64,000 nucleotides of DNA, taken from Saturnia japonica (taxonomy: Eukaryota > Arthropoda > Insecta > Lepidoptera > Saturniidae). The DNA is taken from NCBI GenBank assembly GCA_033032175.1, contig CM065328.1:11594690-11658689 (forward strand), read 5' to 3'. Shown piece by piece: positions 11,960-23,420 of this stretch. Both the position numbers and the translations under genes were made by a program. How positions within the stretch are numbered: position 1 is the stretch's first letter; every line of letters starts with the position of its first letter. The notes beneath the pieces are model-generated. The model ran no database searches, had not been told where the DNA came from, and saw only the letters and a program-made list of their open reading frames with translations.

Positions 11960-12290
11960 TACAGTCAAAACTTTTTTAATACCGTTGAAATTTGAAACAC
12001 GATGAAACGAAAATGCTACATTAAAAAGATACAAACACATAGATCTAAGGGATTTAGCCTGCAAGAGAATGAGATAAAATACATTATATAAGGTTAATTA
12101 AGGCAAGTCCTGATTTTCACCACTGTGATCGTCGTCGAATTGGCTTAGCGGTGTGACGACCAAACTTATATACACTGTTGTATGTACATTACCAGTGGTC
12201 GAAAATTCGAGTCCCGCCAATTTAGGATTTTAAAAGATATTTTTATTTTTTCTGAAAAAATCATTCCTTCCGAATGTGAACTGCACTTTT
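11960..12290 (+). mobile_element. SINE family Y, copy 1 (uninterrupted)
   Basis: Carries a tRNA-like pair of internal boxes, TGGCTTAGCGGTGTGACG (A-like) and AAAATTCGAGTCCC (B-like) at about 12140-12220, and ends in GAACTGCAC plus a T run. It aligns with minus-strand sequence at 30460-30735 and 28264-28311, where a DNA transposon interrupts the copy. This copy therefore serves as the empty-site reference. The box spacing is too long for a tRNA gene. Confidence 0.6.
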
Positions 12291-12506
12291 TTTTTCTATA
12301 TATGCGGTGGTGGTAGATTTAGATAAAGATTTAGTAATGTCAGATCACAATCTCATTTAATGGTATGTACGATATCACTGTACATTTTCAGTGATACATT
12401 GCTAGCCACGAACATTATAAGTGTAGGCATAATGAATATGATGAATTTAACTAAAAAAGGAAGTAGTGTTTGTAGGCGGGTGTTAAATTTTTAATTTTAT
12501 TGTATA

Positions 12507-12691
12507 CTAGCTGTACACGCGACTTGGTTCGCGTGGATATGGGAAAACAAAATTATTCAGTATCTTATGTATTAGTCCAGATCATAAAATATGAGTGTAC
12601 CAAATTACACCCAAATCTGTTTGACCGTTTTGCGTGATTGACTAACAAACATTCAAACATACAAACTTTCACATTTATTACTTTAGTAAGA
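12507..12691 (-). mobile_element. Compact Helitron, family V, 185 bp
   Basis: On the minus strand it begins TCTTACTAAAGTAATAAATG after a host A at 12692. It ends at 12507 with a near-perfect stem (CCACGCGA ... TCGCGTG), TACAGCTAG and a host T. All diagnostic Helitron ends are present and no TIR or target duplication is seen. A longer relative lies at 15194-15540. Confidence 0.75.
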
Positions 12692-12899
12692 TATGATATT
12701 AAGAAGATAGTAGGATAGTAGAAGATAAAACTGTACTTTACTTTATTTAAAGTTACGTTGTTATCCTTACCGGTTGTCGAACTATATACTGTGAAGAAAT
12801 AAGTGCGGAAAGTAATAGTTTTCGAAGTTTATTTCTTTTTTAATTTTGAGATTATATCTTTCTAGGATTTGCGTATGAATTTTCAACGAATAATTATTC

Positions 12900-13110
12900 A
12901 CTAGCGATCGCCCTAAGCTCAAAATTTGACCAGCGACTTTTTGATCATAGACAATTTTCTGTTTGACATTTGTTTTGTGGTTGTCTAAGTTCAATGACAC
13001 TGGTCCGGTTAGGATTCACAGTAATAATTTATTATATTTAATATATTAGTAACAGATATAATACATAAATTTTAGCTTTCTGCACTCTGCATATAAACTT
13101 CAACAAGGTA
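12900..13110 (+). repeat. Family K repeat, copy 1 (internally deleted)
   Basis: Starts CTAGCGATCGCCCTAAG and continues through GACCAGCGACTTTTTGATC and ATATATTAGTAACAGATATA. It lacks the central about 70 bases, with the stem-loop, that other copies carry, and its 3' end is truncated. It shares CGATCGCCCTAAG with copy 2, while the other copies read CGGTCGCCCAATG, so two subfamilies exist. Confidence 0.65.
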
Positions 13111-14138
13111 CATATTACATATTTATTATACTACATACCATACTATGTATACATTATACGGGCATTAGAAAATGTCCTATCACCGGTTTCATCATGATAT
13201 TTTCCATCACGGAAAGTTTAGACTTATTCTTGGATTCGAACCTACTTCGATCGATATGGCCACTGAGCACGTTACCACTTTACCATAATTCCTTCAAACA
13301 CAGCTATTATTGCGTAAAAAATTTTCATCTTACGAATTCGTTTTCTCCTATTACATTTAACATACTGTTTTTCTTCTTTTCCACGATTAGTTTCAGATGT
13401 AACATTTTCAGGTTCACATTAGCAGTTAATAACAAACGTTTTTGTTGCAGAAAGGCGAAACAGCTGCTAATCTGTTTTCGAAGGAAGTAGCAAAAAAATT
13501 TCCGATAAATTATTTACGACGGATTTCCGCAAAGTGACGCCTTCGCCAATCAATTGTTTTTTATTTTATTTTGCCTACTTAAGTGTGTTGTAAATAATAA
13601 ATTGGAGTTTATAATATTTCAAATTTATTTATTAGTGCTATAAAATCATATTTGTTTACTTATCAGTTGATATTACATAATTTACGCCATAAACTATAAT
13701 TAAAAATGATTCACAGCGGATAAAGCTATATTAAGTCTCCATTACTTTGCCCGACAAAGACCGGTAATTTTCCTAACAAATTCTTATTGCATCATACCTT
13801 ATAATGAGAGATACAGTAGAGCGATGGCTTTATTTCACATAATTATTTTGATTACACTTGTTCGTTATAGATGAACCGTGCAAATGTTTTGCACATATAG
13901 AATGTGAACAATGTAACAGCTGGCACGTTAGTTATAAAGATTGCTAATAGATGGCGCTTCTTACCAGTGTGCTGAATTTTCATTAGGAATGCCATCAACA
14001 GATTAATATTTTTTTGAACGAAAATATTAACTTCAAATATTTGTATATTTTACGTCAATAGTGTAGAAGAACTATTGCAAATGGAGGATCCTCCGACCAG
14101 ACGGGTGTTATGTCTGGCGGGCAGCTGCCCAATGGTTG
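13111..14138. other. Gene-free stretch
   Basis: A 98-codon ORF at 13194 has no recognisable motif. No repeat was assigned. Confidence 0.3.
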
Positions 14139-14490
14139 TTTTTTTTTTTTAGAACTGACTACACTGTTAGCCTTAGGGGCCCTATCCAAGAACAGAGCCG
14201 CTGCGGCTTTTACAGCTTCACCGGACTTGGGGGCGAGCGCTTAGGGCACTCAGCCGCGAAAGTTTGTGACGACCCGCACGAGGGTGCCAGAGTGGCCGAA
14301 CCTCGGCTCGGGCGGTCGTCGCGAATGCGAAAAGGTCGCGATCTATCTAATTCCCTAATCCTAAGAGAATTCGAACTAACTAACATATACTCATATGCAC
14401 GTTCCCCTCCTCCTGGGAGGAAGGAGGGGATCATGCGTATGTGTATTTAGTAATCGGAATGGTTTTTCTACACTAACTAGCGCAATAGTC
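14139..14490 (-). mobile_element. Poly(A) retroelement, family X, copy 1
   Basis: A 12-base T run at 14139-14150 marks the 3' poly(A) of a minus-strand retrotransposed sequence. The body is much richer in G+C than its surroundings. It holds a hairpin at about 14404-14430 (CCCCTCCTCC...GGAGGAAGGAGGGG). A shorter copy lies at 14505-14585 and a third, in the opposite orientation, at 53780-54176. The ORFs on both strands here are unconvincing; it is probably the 3' end of a LINE or a SINE. Confidence 0.6.
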
Positions 14491-14504
14491 TAACCCCAAC
14501 GGTT

Positions 14505-14585
14505 TTAGAACTGACTACACTGTTAGCCTTAGGGGCCCTATCCAAAAACAGAGCCGCTGCGGCTTTTACAGCTTCACCGGACTTG
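14505..14585 (-). mobile_element. Family X, copy 2: 81-bp insertion
   Basis: Repeats the first about 75 bases of copy 1 (TTAGAACTGACTACACTG to CACCGGACTTG) almost exactly. It is flanked by the 12-base direct repeat ACCCCAACGGTT at 14493-14504 and 14586-14597. This is a minimal, severely 5'-truncated retrotransposition with a target-site duplication. Confidence 0.75.
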
Positions 14586-14839
14586 ACCCCAACGGTTGTA
14601 GTCGGGTTCTTGTATATATACTCAATTGAAGAGTTAATTTCTATAGCGCAATGTAGGATGCGTCGTATGTGGCTCGATAGATGTCGCTACAATAGCGTGG
14701 AAAATGGACTTTAAAATTATATTTCAATTATTAATTGTGATGAAAAGTTCACTAAGAATATTAATATAGCGTTTTGTACAACTACACATTTGTTTATTAA
14801 TCTGATTATTTGCATACGGCTTGCTTGATAGTATGCGGC

Positions 14840-15032
14840 TACCTCACCCCTTATCCCAAAGAGCTCTGGAAACCCCACTCACCCCAGTAACACAACACTA
14901 GATTTTTAAGCTGCGACCTTTGATATCGATATCGATTTTAAGGTGGAGGTATTCCATCAGTCGGACTACCTAAAATTTCTTTGAATTTATTAATATAGTT
15001 TTCTTAAATTCTGTCTAAAGAAATTTTACTTT
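14840..15032 (-). repeat. Family R repeat, copy 2
   Basis: Inverse of the R block: TTATCCCAAAGAGCTCTGGA, CAACACTAG, GCTGCGACCTT, then a CTAAAGAAATTTTACTTT end that matches the start of copy 1. Confidence 0.55.
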
Positions 15033-15193
15033 AATCTTTAAACAGTATAATTATGTCAATACAACATAAAACACTCTCTCTTTGGTATCGTCATGACACT
15101 TATCTTTTTATTAAATCAAGATAAAACTTATAAAACATAATATCTATTACAGCATTGAAACTAAAACCTTAAAAGTCTGTTATTATTATTCAA

Positions 15194-15540
15194 CTAGCTG
15201 TACCTGCGACTTCGTTTGCGTGTTTAATGAAAAACAAAATAAATTAAGACATGGCACTTATATAATAATAATATATTATTGACTATAGTATTTCGCAAAT
15301 AATTTAAAACAAAGTACAGTTTGATATGGATTTATTAAATAATAAGTATTCCGTTACCAAAGTATTTAGTTTATGTTCGATAAATTCAATTTAAAAGAAA
15401 CGGTCGGGATAAAATGTATCTTATGTATTAAGCCAAATTATAAGCTCGCAGTGTGCCACATTTTATCCAAATTCATTCAGCCGTTTTTACATGTTTAAAC
15501 ATACAACCGTACAGACTTTCACATTATAATACATAATACT
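15194..15540 (-). mobile_element. Helitron, family V, longer copy
   Basis: Minus-strand 3' end at 15194: a hairpin-like GCGAAGTCGCAGG region, TACAGCTAG, then host T. The internal part shares ATTTGG.TAAAATGTGGCACA-type sequence and the TGTGAAAGTCTGTACGG-type head with 12507-12691. Confidence 0.65.
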
Positions 15541-16054
15541 GTACCCTCATCGTTTAAGATGTTATTTGACATTGCATCAGTAAATTATATTTCTGAAGTA
15601 ATCCTATGCAATCTGTTACCCTTTATTTGCGCCTTGAGTAATCACTTGAAAAAATTAAATGACTAGTTGATAACTTTTGATACTGTCTCTCCGTATATCT
15701 GTCGCATTGTAGTAATATATAGCCCCATATATTAGTGCTTGGGCGGGTCGAGCATGCTGGTACTCTCGTATTGGCAAAGATTGTACCCGGCAGTCAGCTT
15801 AGCTTTGTCACCGGATCTGAAAGGAAATTCGCTATATTTATACAGAATAACGCGTGATAACCTTCATGGCATCAAAAGAGAAACTTTAATGGTTTCCTTG
15901 TATCCACATTTTCCTTGTATTTTGTATTCCACGTGACTGGTGTTTTTTATTATCGTTTGAATAAAGAATCAAGAATAGAACTTCGGAGTCAGAAAGCAAC
16001 AAGATAATTTTGGGAAGTAGAATGTCCAATGAAATTCAAATGAAGCAACCTTTG
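15541..16054. other. No recognised feature
   Basis: A 65-codon ORF at 15739 has no recognisable motif. Confidence 0.3.
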
Positions 16055-16204
16055 ATGTATCTGATTTCTAGCAAATAAAGAATCATCCAAATCGGTTGAT
16101 AAACAAAGAAGTTATGGCTGAAAATCCGTAATAAATTATACATTTGAATTGATAACCTCCTTTTTTGAAGTCTCTTAAAAATTTTGGAAAAATAACTGAG
16201 TAAT
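16055..16204 (-). repeat. Family Z dispersed repeat, copy 3
   Basis: Inverse Z core: AAAGAATCATCCAAATCGGT, AAACAAAGAAGTTATGGCTG, then CTCCTTTTTTGAAGTCTC. Confidence 0.65.
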
Positions 16205-16529
16205 ATTATAGAATGACGGTGAAGGAAATTATTGTGAAGATTCTAGTCACTTATATTTTCTTGTTGAATAATCATTATCAGTGGAAGATTTACATGAAAA
16301 AAAAAAATTTGCAGCGTTTGAAATTAATGTAGTTGGCTTGCGTGGTAATAAGATGTTCCCTATATTAGTTTTTTTGTTAAAAAGTAGGACATTGAAAATT
16401 TTTACATTATAAAGTAAATTAGGTGTATAAACAGAAACGACAAAAATAATGTTTCTCTACATTATTTATCAAATTGAAACAGTCGGACAGCAAAAAATAA
16501 TGTGTGAATATACAAATTATTCTCCGGTG

Positions 16530-16848
16530 TACATCTCGAATTTATATTCGCTTTGCCAAGGCACGCATGCGCGGGAAGATCGCAACCACTAAACTTTAGG
16601 GGAGGGGGTTAGATGTCCTAGCGGTCGTAGGGGGTGGACGTATGCACCCCCGGCAATGGTATCAAATCGCGAACTGTAAAATTTAGTGAAGTGTTTGACA
16701 AATAAAAAACGATAATTACAATATGAAGTGAAATAAAAAATCGTGTCGGTTGTGTAAAATTATTGAAAATTGTAAAAATAAATCGTATATACGAAATTAA
16801 ATAATTTTCACAAGTGAGTGCTTAAAGTATGTGTTTTTCCAAGTGACG
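16530..16848 (+). promoter_or_regulatory. Candidate promoter and non-coding first exon
   Basis: The block at 16540-16680 is unusually CpG- and G-rich for this window. It contains CGCATGCGC, close to the NRF-1/ewg-type promoter motif, and several G runs. About 180 AT-rich bases follow without a long ORF and end GTGACG at 16848, directly before GTAAGT, a consensus splice donor. No repeat family in the window matches it. A plus-strand transcription start with a 5' untranslated first exon is a reasonable inference, but nothing here proves transcription. Confidence 0.35.
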
Positions 16849-18409
16849 GTAAGTTAATGTGTTTTTATTTATTTCGAAATTAATCTTTAAAATAATTTGA
16901 TTAAAATTTATATTTAATAATTTTTTTGCATCTATGTGCAGATGTTATGTAACTTTTTCAACGGTCTTTGAATAGTTGTTAAGTTGTTTAAAGTAATTTT
17001 ATACAACAATTTATTTAAGTGATAACTTATTTTTGTTTCAATTTAATCTAAAATTAAATATCAATCAGTTTCATAATTGTTTGGACTTTTTAAGAGTTTT
17101 ACGAGAATCTACGTCATAGAGATAAATTTATGGGGCGTCATGAAATTTTCCGAATGAAATTTGTAGAATTCTTATTTCGTTCAATACAACGGTTACGTAT
17201 TAAGGTACCGTATTGACCAAGGTAGTTTTGAATGCAAAAAAACTCGAGTTTTCGGTAAATGGTGATAGTTTTGAAGGTTTTTAGTTTTGAGTCGGTGAAG
17301 ATAACCGTTAAATTAATGCATGGGTTACGATCTCTCCGTAGTCGCCTTTGTGTTATGAATGTACTGCCCTTAACATCAGGGAAAGTACTTTAAAAAAAGT
17401 TTGTTTAACTACCAGCCTCAGGTTTGAATTCTGTCACAAAGCTCTTATAATTGTGGTCCGTCAACTGAGTCTTTGAGTTGATTAAAAGGTTTTATAAATA
17501 TATTATTTCTATTAAAATGTTTGTAATCTAGATTTATTTGCTAGCAAAAACGGTAGTATTAGACATAAGCTTTTGTAAAATTCTAAACATTTTCATTCTG
17601 GAGAAGATTTCGACCAGAATTTATAGCTGTGTGGTAGGACAAGAATCCTGTCCATCATAAACTAGATGTAACTAGAACGATAGTGATACGCGACCACCGT
17701 ACGCATTGTCACTCTCTTTTAGTTAGTCGTGTTTCAATATCAGTCAGCGTATATCAAGTTTCTTGGCTTGTATTTGTACATAATATCAGGTTAAATTAAG
17801 ACGATAACATTTTAGTATCAGTTTGTCTTTCAACCGGCTTTTAATGGCCGAAATGATCACATGAACTATTGAACAGTCTTTAAACAGTTGGTCTAAGACT
17901 TCACTTGCCTTACTTTAAGTAAGTTTTTGCCGAGCCCGTCTTCATAAATCTTTTTGAGAGTCTACCTATTGTGATAAGCCTATAAAAGCATTATTTTACT
18001 TAACCCTCATATTTTTTTAATTCATCAACGTTTCGGCCTGGCTTCACGAGCTGACTTAAGTGTTGCGGTGCCTTTGATAGCTACGGCAGTCTCTAGTAAC
18101 TTCCTTGGACCCTAGCCAAGTCGTCTTTCTACAACGTTAAATCACGTGATCTGTTAAGTGAATTCCATACATTTTTTAATTTTCTACTATAGTAAACAAT
18201 TGTAGAAAGGAAACTTGGCTGGGCCCCCTACTCTGCTCATAGCTACTAGTAATGTCTGTCACACTACACCCACGTAAAAAAGTAATAGACATCCTAGATC
18301 CACATTAAATCTATGTTATAATGTGTGTATAAAATCTGATATTTTAACTAGACAAATTTTAACAAAAATAAAATCAACTTCAATTATTTTGAAGAGTTTC
18401 TTGGTGTAT
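16849..18409. other. Gene-free AT-rich stretch
   Basis: Could be the start of an intron if the preceding exon call is right. No ORF, RNA gene or assignable repeat was found. Confidence 0.35.
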
Positions 18410-18560
18410 CTTAATGCCAATGAAATGAATATGGAGGTATCCCCATTCCAACGAAAAAAGAATTATTTAAATCGGTTCATTAACAAAGTCATTATGACTG
18501 AACATTAATTAAAAACATTCAAATTGAGAATCTCCTCTTTGCTTCGAAGTCGATTAAAAA
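18410..18560 (-). repeat. Family Z dispersed repeat, copy 4
   Basis: Inverse Z core: CCATTCCAACGAAAAAAGAA, AAATCGGTTCATTAACAAAG, GAGAATCTCCTCTTTGC. The overlapping 61-codon ORF is chance. Confidence 0.6.
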
Positions 18561-18734
18561 AATTAACAGTTAACAGTCGTAAATCATCATCGCTTTATTA
18601 AACTAGAAAGACGAGATAAAATCTTAAATATTCAACTGCAATATTCATTCAAACCTGAAATTTTGAAACTAACTCGGCTAAATGACTGTCCACTGTACTA
18701 ATGCACCTGATTATAAGTTCAGTACAGTCAACAA

Positions 18735-18847
18735 AACACGATGACCGTCGATGACATAGATTTCCTATCACAGCACGAACAAAGAAGTTCGCAAGCTCTT
18801 ACCTATACCGTACCGTGCGGATGTGGAATGGGATCCCAACCAACGTG
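18735..18847 (+). pseudogene. LINE C-terminal protein fragment
   Basis: One frame reads FASSYLYRTVRMWNGIPTNV. The RTxRxWNxxP pattern is typical of the C-terminal region of jockey/CR1-group LINE proteins. It is only a short relic. Immediately to the right lies the 3' end of a different LINE in the opposite orientation. Confidence 0.45.
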
Positions 18848-18995
18848 TCAAAAATCAAAATCAAAATAATCTTTATTCAATTAATCATAAGAAGGCACTT
18901 ATGAACGTCAAAACACTACTGCCGGTTCGGAAAACGTCCCAGACATCGAGAAGAACCGTTAAGAAACTCGATCGTGTTTATCTCTTTTTTGTGTA
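18848..18995 (-). mobile_element. LINE 3' end, minus strand
   Basis: The (TCAAAA)n-like tract CAAAAATCAAAATCAAAAT at 18843-18865 is the tail of a minus-strand LINE. It is followed by AACACTACTGCCGGTTCGGA and GAGAAGAACCG, a motif common at the 3' ends of lepidopteran LINEs. Confidence 0.55.
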
Positions 18996-19271
18996 GGGAA
19001 CTTGTTCCTTCCTATAATATTGGGTCCATGAAACGATATGTGAAGAAGCATTTCAGTAGGCAGGTATTAAATTGACACATATTTGGAAGGAACCTATTCC
19101 AATCCACATCAGCACGGTATGGTACAAATAAGAGTTTGCAAACTTCTTTGTTTAAGCTGTGATAGGAACTATCGTGTATCTGTGTGGCCAACGCACCCGT
19201 GTATCATTGTTCTCACTTTCCGTACTTTTAAATTCTCCGCACTCCTTAAATTGATAGCGGGAAGATTTAGA

Positions 19272-19892
19272 ACCCATAACCATCACAATACAGCGGAAGA
19301 GTTTTTTGTTTGTTTAAACATGTTAATCTCTGGAACTACCAGTCGATTACAGTAACAGATTTACGAGGAATAGTATATGCTATCTAACATTAGACAACAA
19401 CTCTCAGCTAGGTTTAAATATTGATTTTTGTTAAGTAAGCCGAAAGTGGAAGTATTCACCAACTGATTTGGCGTGCGCTGGCGTAATGGTTAATGACACG
19501 TAAATATAATGTTTTACAAAAATATTTATATTTAGTATATCTATAAAAAAGTTCGCGATAACCTATGCGTTTATATAATACATACGCCACAATAAGGTAC
19601 CTGTGACAAAAATTTGTTGAATATTAAAAAGTGATCTATTAGCATTAGTTTTAGACCTGGTATATTAATCCTTACGAACGAAAGTTACATCATAATAAAG
19701 ACCATTATATGAAGTTAAACTTTGCCCTTTATAACATGTTATTTGGACACATACTTTAGGAGATAATGGAAAATTTAAATAATTTGTATTTGCGGGAAGC
19801 GAGAACAATTATGATAGGCAAACATGGGTGCGTCAGCGGCGAGTAGTTGTTCGCATAAAATGAAAATGGGTGAAACCGTAGAGCACAGCTAG
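19272..19892 (+). mobile_element. Non-autonomous Helitron, family H, copy 3
   Basis: Plus-strand copy of the family at 6646-7309 and 7774-8395. The head is degraded (CAATACAGCGGAAGAG against ATTATAAAGCTGAAGAG). The body matches throughout, and the 3' end GTGAAACCGTAGAGCACAGCTAG stops at 19892 before host T. The 90-codon ORF running into it at 19083 is chance. Confidence 0.7.
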
Positions 19893-20309
19893 TAGGGTTT
19901 AAAGAGCAAAAAAAGTGTTTTTTTTTTTAATATGACTGGTAGTTTCAGATCCTTACCCTTCATTAAAAAACAAACTCAAAAATTTTCTCTCAAACATCTC
20001 TCTATGAAGAAAACTAATTTAGAAGGTAGTGTACGTTACGTCATAAGGGAGGAACATCGATCAAAGACACTGGCTCGCTATCGAGTTATCCATTTATGAC
20101 GAATATTGTCATAAATTCTCCGGTGTCGCTCGTCCGAAATCTAGAGCAACGGTTTACGTTGAACCTAACCCTAAAATTCGGTATATTATATTAAGTATGT
20201 TATGACCTAGGTTATTTGGCTGCGATCTTCTGTAGGGTGGAAAGAAAAAGAGTTTTTTGTGCGCCCTACCTCACTTAAAGCTTACCCTAGTTTAGGTTAT
20301 TTTTGTATA

Positions 20310-20420
20310 ATTTATAAATAAAATAAAACAAGCCTTTATTACATATTGAACTCTTATAATATAACATACCATCACGCCTGTATCCCCGAAGGGTTAGGCA
20401 ACGTTAGGAACTTATAATAA
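20310..20420. repeat. Dispersed repeat with CATCACGCCTGTATCCCCGA motif
   Basis: CCATCACGCCTGTATCCCCG at about 20369-20388 is a sequence I recognise as recurrent in moth genomes. An A-rich AATAAAATAAAACAAG stretch precedes it. It is probably a LINE or SINE end; its class is unproven. Confidence 0.35.
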
Positions 20421-20459
20421 TTATAAACAAGCTAAATTAAATGTATATTTTATTTAGTA

Positions 20460-20988
20460 CTAACTGTGATCGCGGCTGCGCTCGCGTTGACTATATGATG
20501 CTGTCGATCGGGTACAAGCGCGAATCGAGCTACTCCCGCTCCCGGATATTTTAAAGACTAAAATAGTTATTGTGGATGTTCCTTAGAAGATAGACATATA
20601 CTCTCGCTGACTTTTTTGATCTCTACAATTACGTTCTACATTTATTTGATATATCTCTGATGGTTTACTCAATGTATACCATTTAAATGCTTCAAAATCA
20701 TCGTGTTCCGAATTGATTGTTGTTTACGCTGAACCCTAATCCTTTTCTCAAATAAAAGTAATCTAAGTTACTTCTTATAACATTAGCTGTCTATCCGTGA
20801 AAGTTCCATCGAAGTCGATATAACTGTTTCCGAGATTACCCTAAACAAACAGACAGATAGACAAAAAATTTAAAAATTAGTATTTTGTTATTGTTACCGT
20901 AATTATATACTTTCATATTATGCTTTTAGCAAAGCGCTGTTATTTTGACATTACAAACAGACAATTCAGTTTTATTAATGTATATAGA
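20460..20988 (-). mobile_element. Non-autonomous Helitron, family Q, copy 2
   Basis: Minus-strand head TCTATATACATTAATAAAAC at 20988. The body aligns with 342-883. The 3' end at 20460 reads CGCGAGCGCAGCCGCGATCACAGTTAG, a hairpin followed by a CTAG variant and host T. Confidence 0.7.
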
Positions 20989-21034
20989 AGATTTATATTT
21001 GTTGATTGCCAACCGGCTATTCGGTACAGTTTAT

Positions 21035-21215
21035 TTTACAAAGGATTTCTTTTTGAATGAACCGATTTGAATGATTATTTTTTTGTTGAATGAAAAAGGG
21101 ATACCTAAAGGTCGATTTATATTTCAATGGCATTGGACCTTCGAATTCGGAGATACACCGGGGAATTCCTCAAAATCGTTGTTTTTTTATTTTAAAAATT
21201 GTCTTTGTTCTAATA
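21035..21215 (+). repeat. Family Z dispersed repeat, copy 5
   Basis: TGAACCGATTTGAATGATTA, TTTTTTGTTGAATG, ATTTCAATGGCATTGGACCT and TTCGGAGATACACC match the Z core. Two overlapping ORFs (64-67 codons) are chance. Confidence 0.65.
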
Positions 21216-21561
21216 TTAGTTTGTACTTTATTTTTACTCCAGTCACTCTTCGTTCTTTACTTTTTTTTAGTTAATATTCATTAAGTTTGATATTTTTTCT
21301 TTCAGTGCTTATGTATGACACCTGTAATTTAAGCATGGCATAATAAGTAAAGTCATTTTAGTTAATTTTAATACAAGCCGAGTCGTGTTTCAAAGTTAGT
21401 TTCATATAGATTTTATAATTATTAGCCACGTTAAGTCAGAGTCAGTCCAGTTATTAAGTTAAATCAAAATTACTAGCTTGAGATAAGATCCTCTGAATAC
21501 TATATAAGGCGAAGCTTTGACTAAATATTTTAGACGAATTATTATGAAATTAGCGACAACA

Positions 21562-21840
21562 AAATGCCCGCACGAATCTTGCTCCCCTGCTCCCGGCTAT
21601 TTTAAAGACAAAAATGATTATCGTGGGTGTTCCTTAGAGGATAAACGTACACTCTCCCAGACTTTTTTGTAGGTCTTTTTAACGCCTACAATTATGTTGT
21701 ACATTAATTTGCTATATTTCTTATGGTTTACTCAGCGTAATCTATTTAAGCGCCTGAATTTATTCACCATGACCAGTTTCTTTTTATATGTTCGGAACCC
21801 TAATTATTTTTCTCTTATAACATCAGCTAACTATCAGTGA
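21562..21840 (-). mobile_element. Helitron family Q, internal fragment
   Basis: Matches 380-690 of copy 1 (CCCGCGCGAATCTTGCTCCC-like start to CATCAGCTATCTATCAGTGA-like end). Both termini are lost. Confidence 0.6.
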
Positions 21841-21939
21841 TAGAATATATAGAAGTTGGTATATACATGTTAATAAATTTAAAGACTGTTTGGAAGTTTT
21901 TGGTGGGAGTTTGAACTGGCATGCAGTGGATTTTTAACC

Positions 21940-22172
21940 GACAACAACAAAAGACGGAAGGTTACTCAATTCGAATGTACATTTTTTTTATGGTAATATG
22001 CCGTAAGTTCTTTGTTTATGAACCGATTTGGATGATTCTTTTTTTGTTGGATAGGGGATACCTTAAGGGTGGTGATGAAATCTCAATTTTACTGGTATAG
22101 GACTTTGAACTTCGAAGATACGTAAGGCAGCTATATAAAATCATAAATGTGGATTTCCTTTTTTGTTAAAAA
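21940..22172 (+). repeat. Family Z dispersed repeat, copy 6
   Basis: TTTTTAACCGAC start, TCAATTCGAATGTAC, TATGAACCGATTTGGATGAT, TTTTTTTGTTGGATAGGGGA and CTTCGAAGATACG. Confidence 0.65.
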
Positions 22173-22639
22173 TTGTCTTGTTATTATCAATGCATACGTA
22201 GTATAAAAGAAAGTTGCTATCCACGTCTGTCTGTTTGTCCGCTTGCTTCATGTAAACCAAACAATAGATATTTATTGCGGTTTTCACTGTCATTTAGATG
22301 TTTTTTAAGAAAGTTTTGTGTATACAATACATTCCAATTATGTATAGTAGAGAAAATTCAATGTATTGTAATAAACTTGTTAATAAATCTATTATCCGGC
22401 GCTTACGTAACTAAAGTTAGGATAAACCTTAAGATATACATCAAAATGATGTATTAAAGAATTGTAGTTCTTAAAAAAACCTAGGAAAATCCGCGATATC
22501 TTATTATGTCTATGTCCTAAGGTTGAGTCACAGTTACAATTTTTGAACCTTTTTTATATTGACTGTTTGAAATTGTAGAAAGGTGCCTCAATGCTAAGCC
22601 ATGGGGTTGATCTTAATTTTCTTATTCTCGGTAACATTC

Positions 22640-22970
22640 TAACATGGGGTACAATGCTCCCATAGCGAGAATTAACACATTCCACAAATCTAACAAGCGC
22701 GACGTTCCTGCAATCAAGAAATATTTAGCTGTGTTACAAGAGTAATGTTGATGAAGTGGTTTATCAATTATTAGAATTTAATTCGTTTATTTGTTTGTTA
22801 CCTTTGAATCTGCTTTGTCTACTGTTTCTTGTTAGTTATTATATTCTATGTATCATGTAATCTAGATTTTGAAATATAGTAGCACTAAGCAATGTTCTCT
22901 GTCTATTTTTCTTTACTTGTTTTAGTGTTTATTATGTAAGTGTTCAAATAAATAAATAATGTACATTGAA
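22640..22970 (+). pseudogene. LINE C-terminus and 3' tail
   Basis: A frame from 22645 reads MGYNAPIARINTFHK and ends at a stop near 22745. The YGxNAPIAR motif is typical of the C-terminus of jockey/CR1-group LINE proteins. A non-coding stretch follows and ends in AAATAAATAAATAATG near 22970, a likely LINE tail. The RT core is absent. Confidence 0.5.
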
Positions 22971-23420
22971 CTCGCTACCCGTTGCAAATGATGCTACATT
23001 TATCAAAGATACTAGTCGATAGTCCTTCACACTATTTATTAAAACATAAAGACAGATCTGATATTAAAAAATAAGGTGACTTTTTACGTTCACTCTGAAA
23101 AAGGGATCGGGTGTTAGTTTTTTATTAAAATAATTCAAAGTTGGAAAATTGTTAAAATGAAAACTATATTAAAGTTAGAGAACGTCTCCAGTTTCGACTA
23201 ATGGATTTTTGATGCACTTTTTTAATAATATTTATACGCCTCGTTGAATTGTTTGTACGATTTAAAGTTTTAAATTTCTTGTAATATAAAAATATATTTT
23301 TAGAAATTTAATGTATTTTGATATATATAATAATATTCTTAACCAAATTTGGAATACCCTGTTTACTTTTGGCAAGAAATAAAACGTACATCTTCCAGTG
23401 TCAATGGTTTATTTCCACAA
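22971..23420. other. No recognised feature
   Basis: AT-rich. An 82-codon ORF from 23318 runs into family K and is chance. Confidence 0.3.

Noticed and set aside
14136..14450. 104-codon ORF as a gene
   Set aside because: It lies within retroelement family X on the strand opposite to the element, and the third X copy at 53780 does not keep it open.
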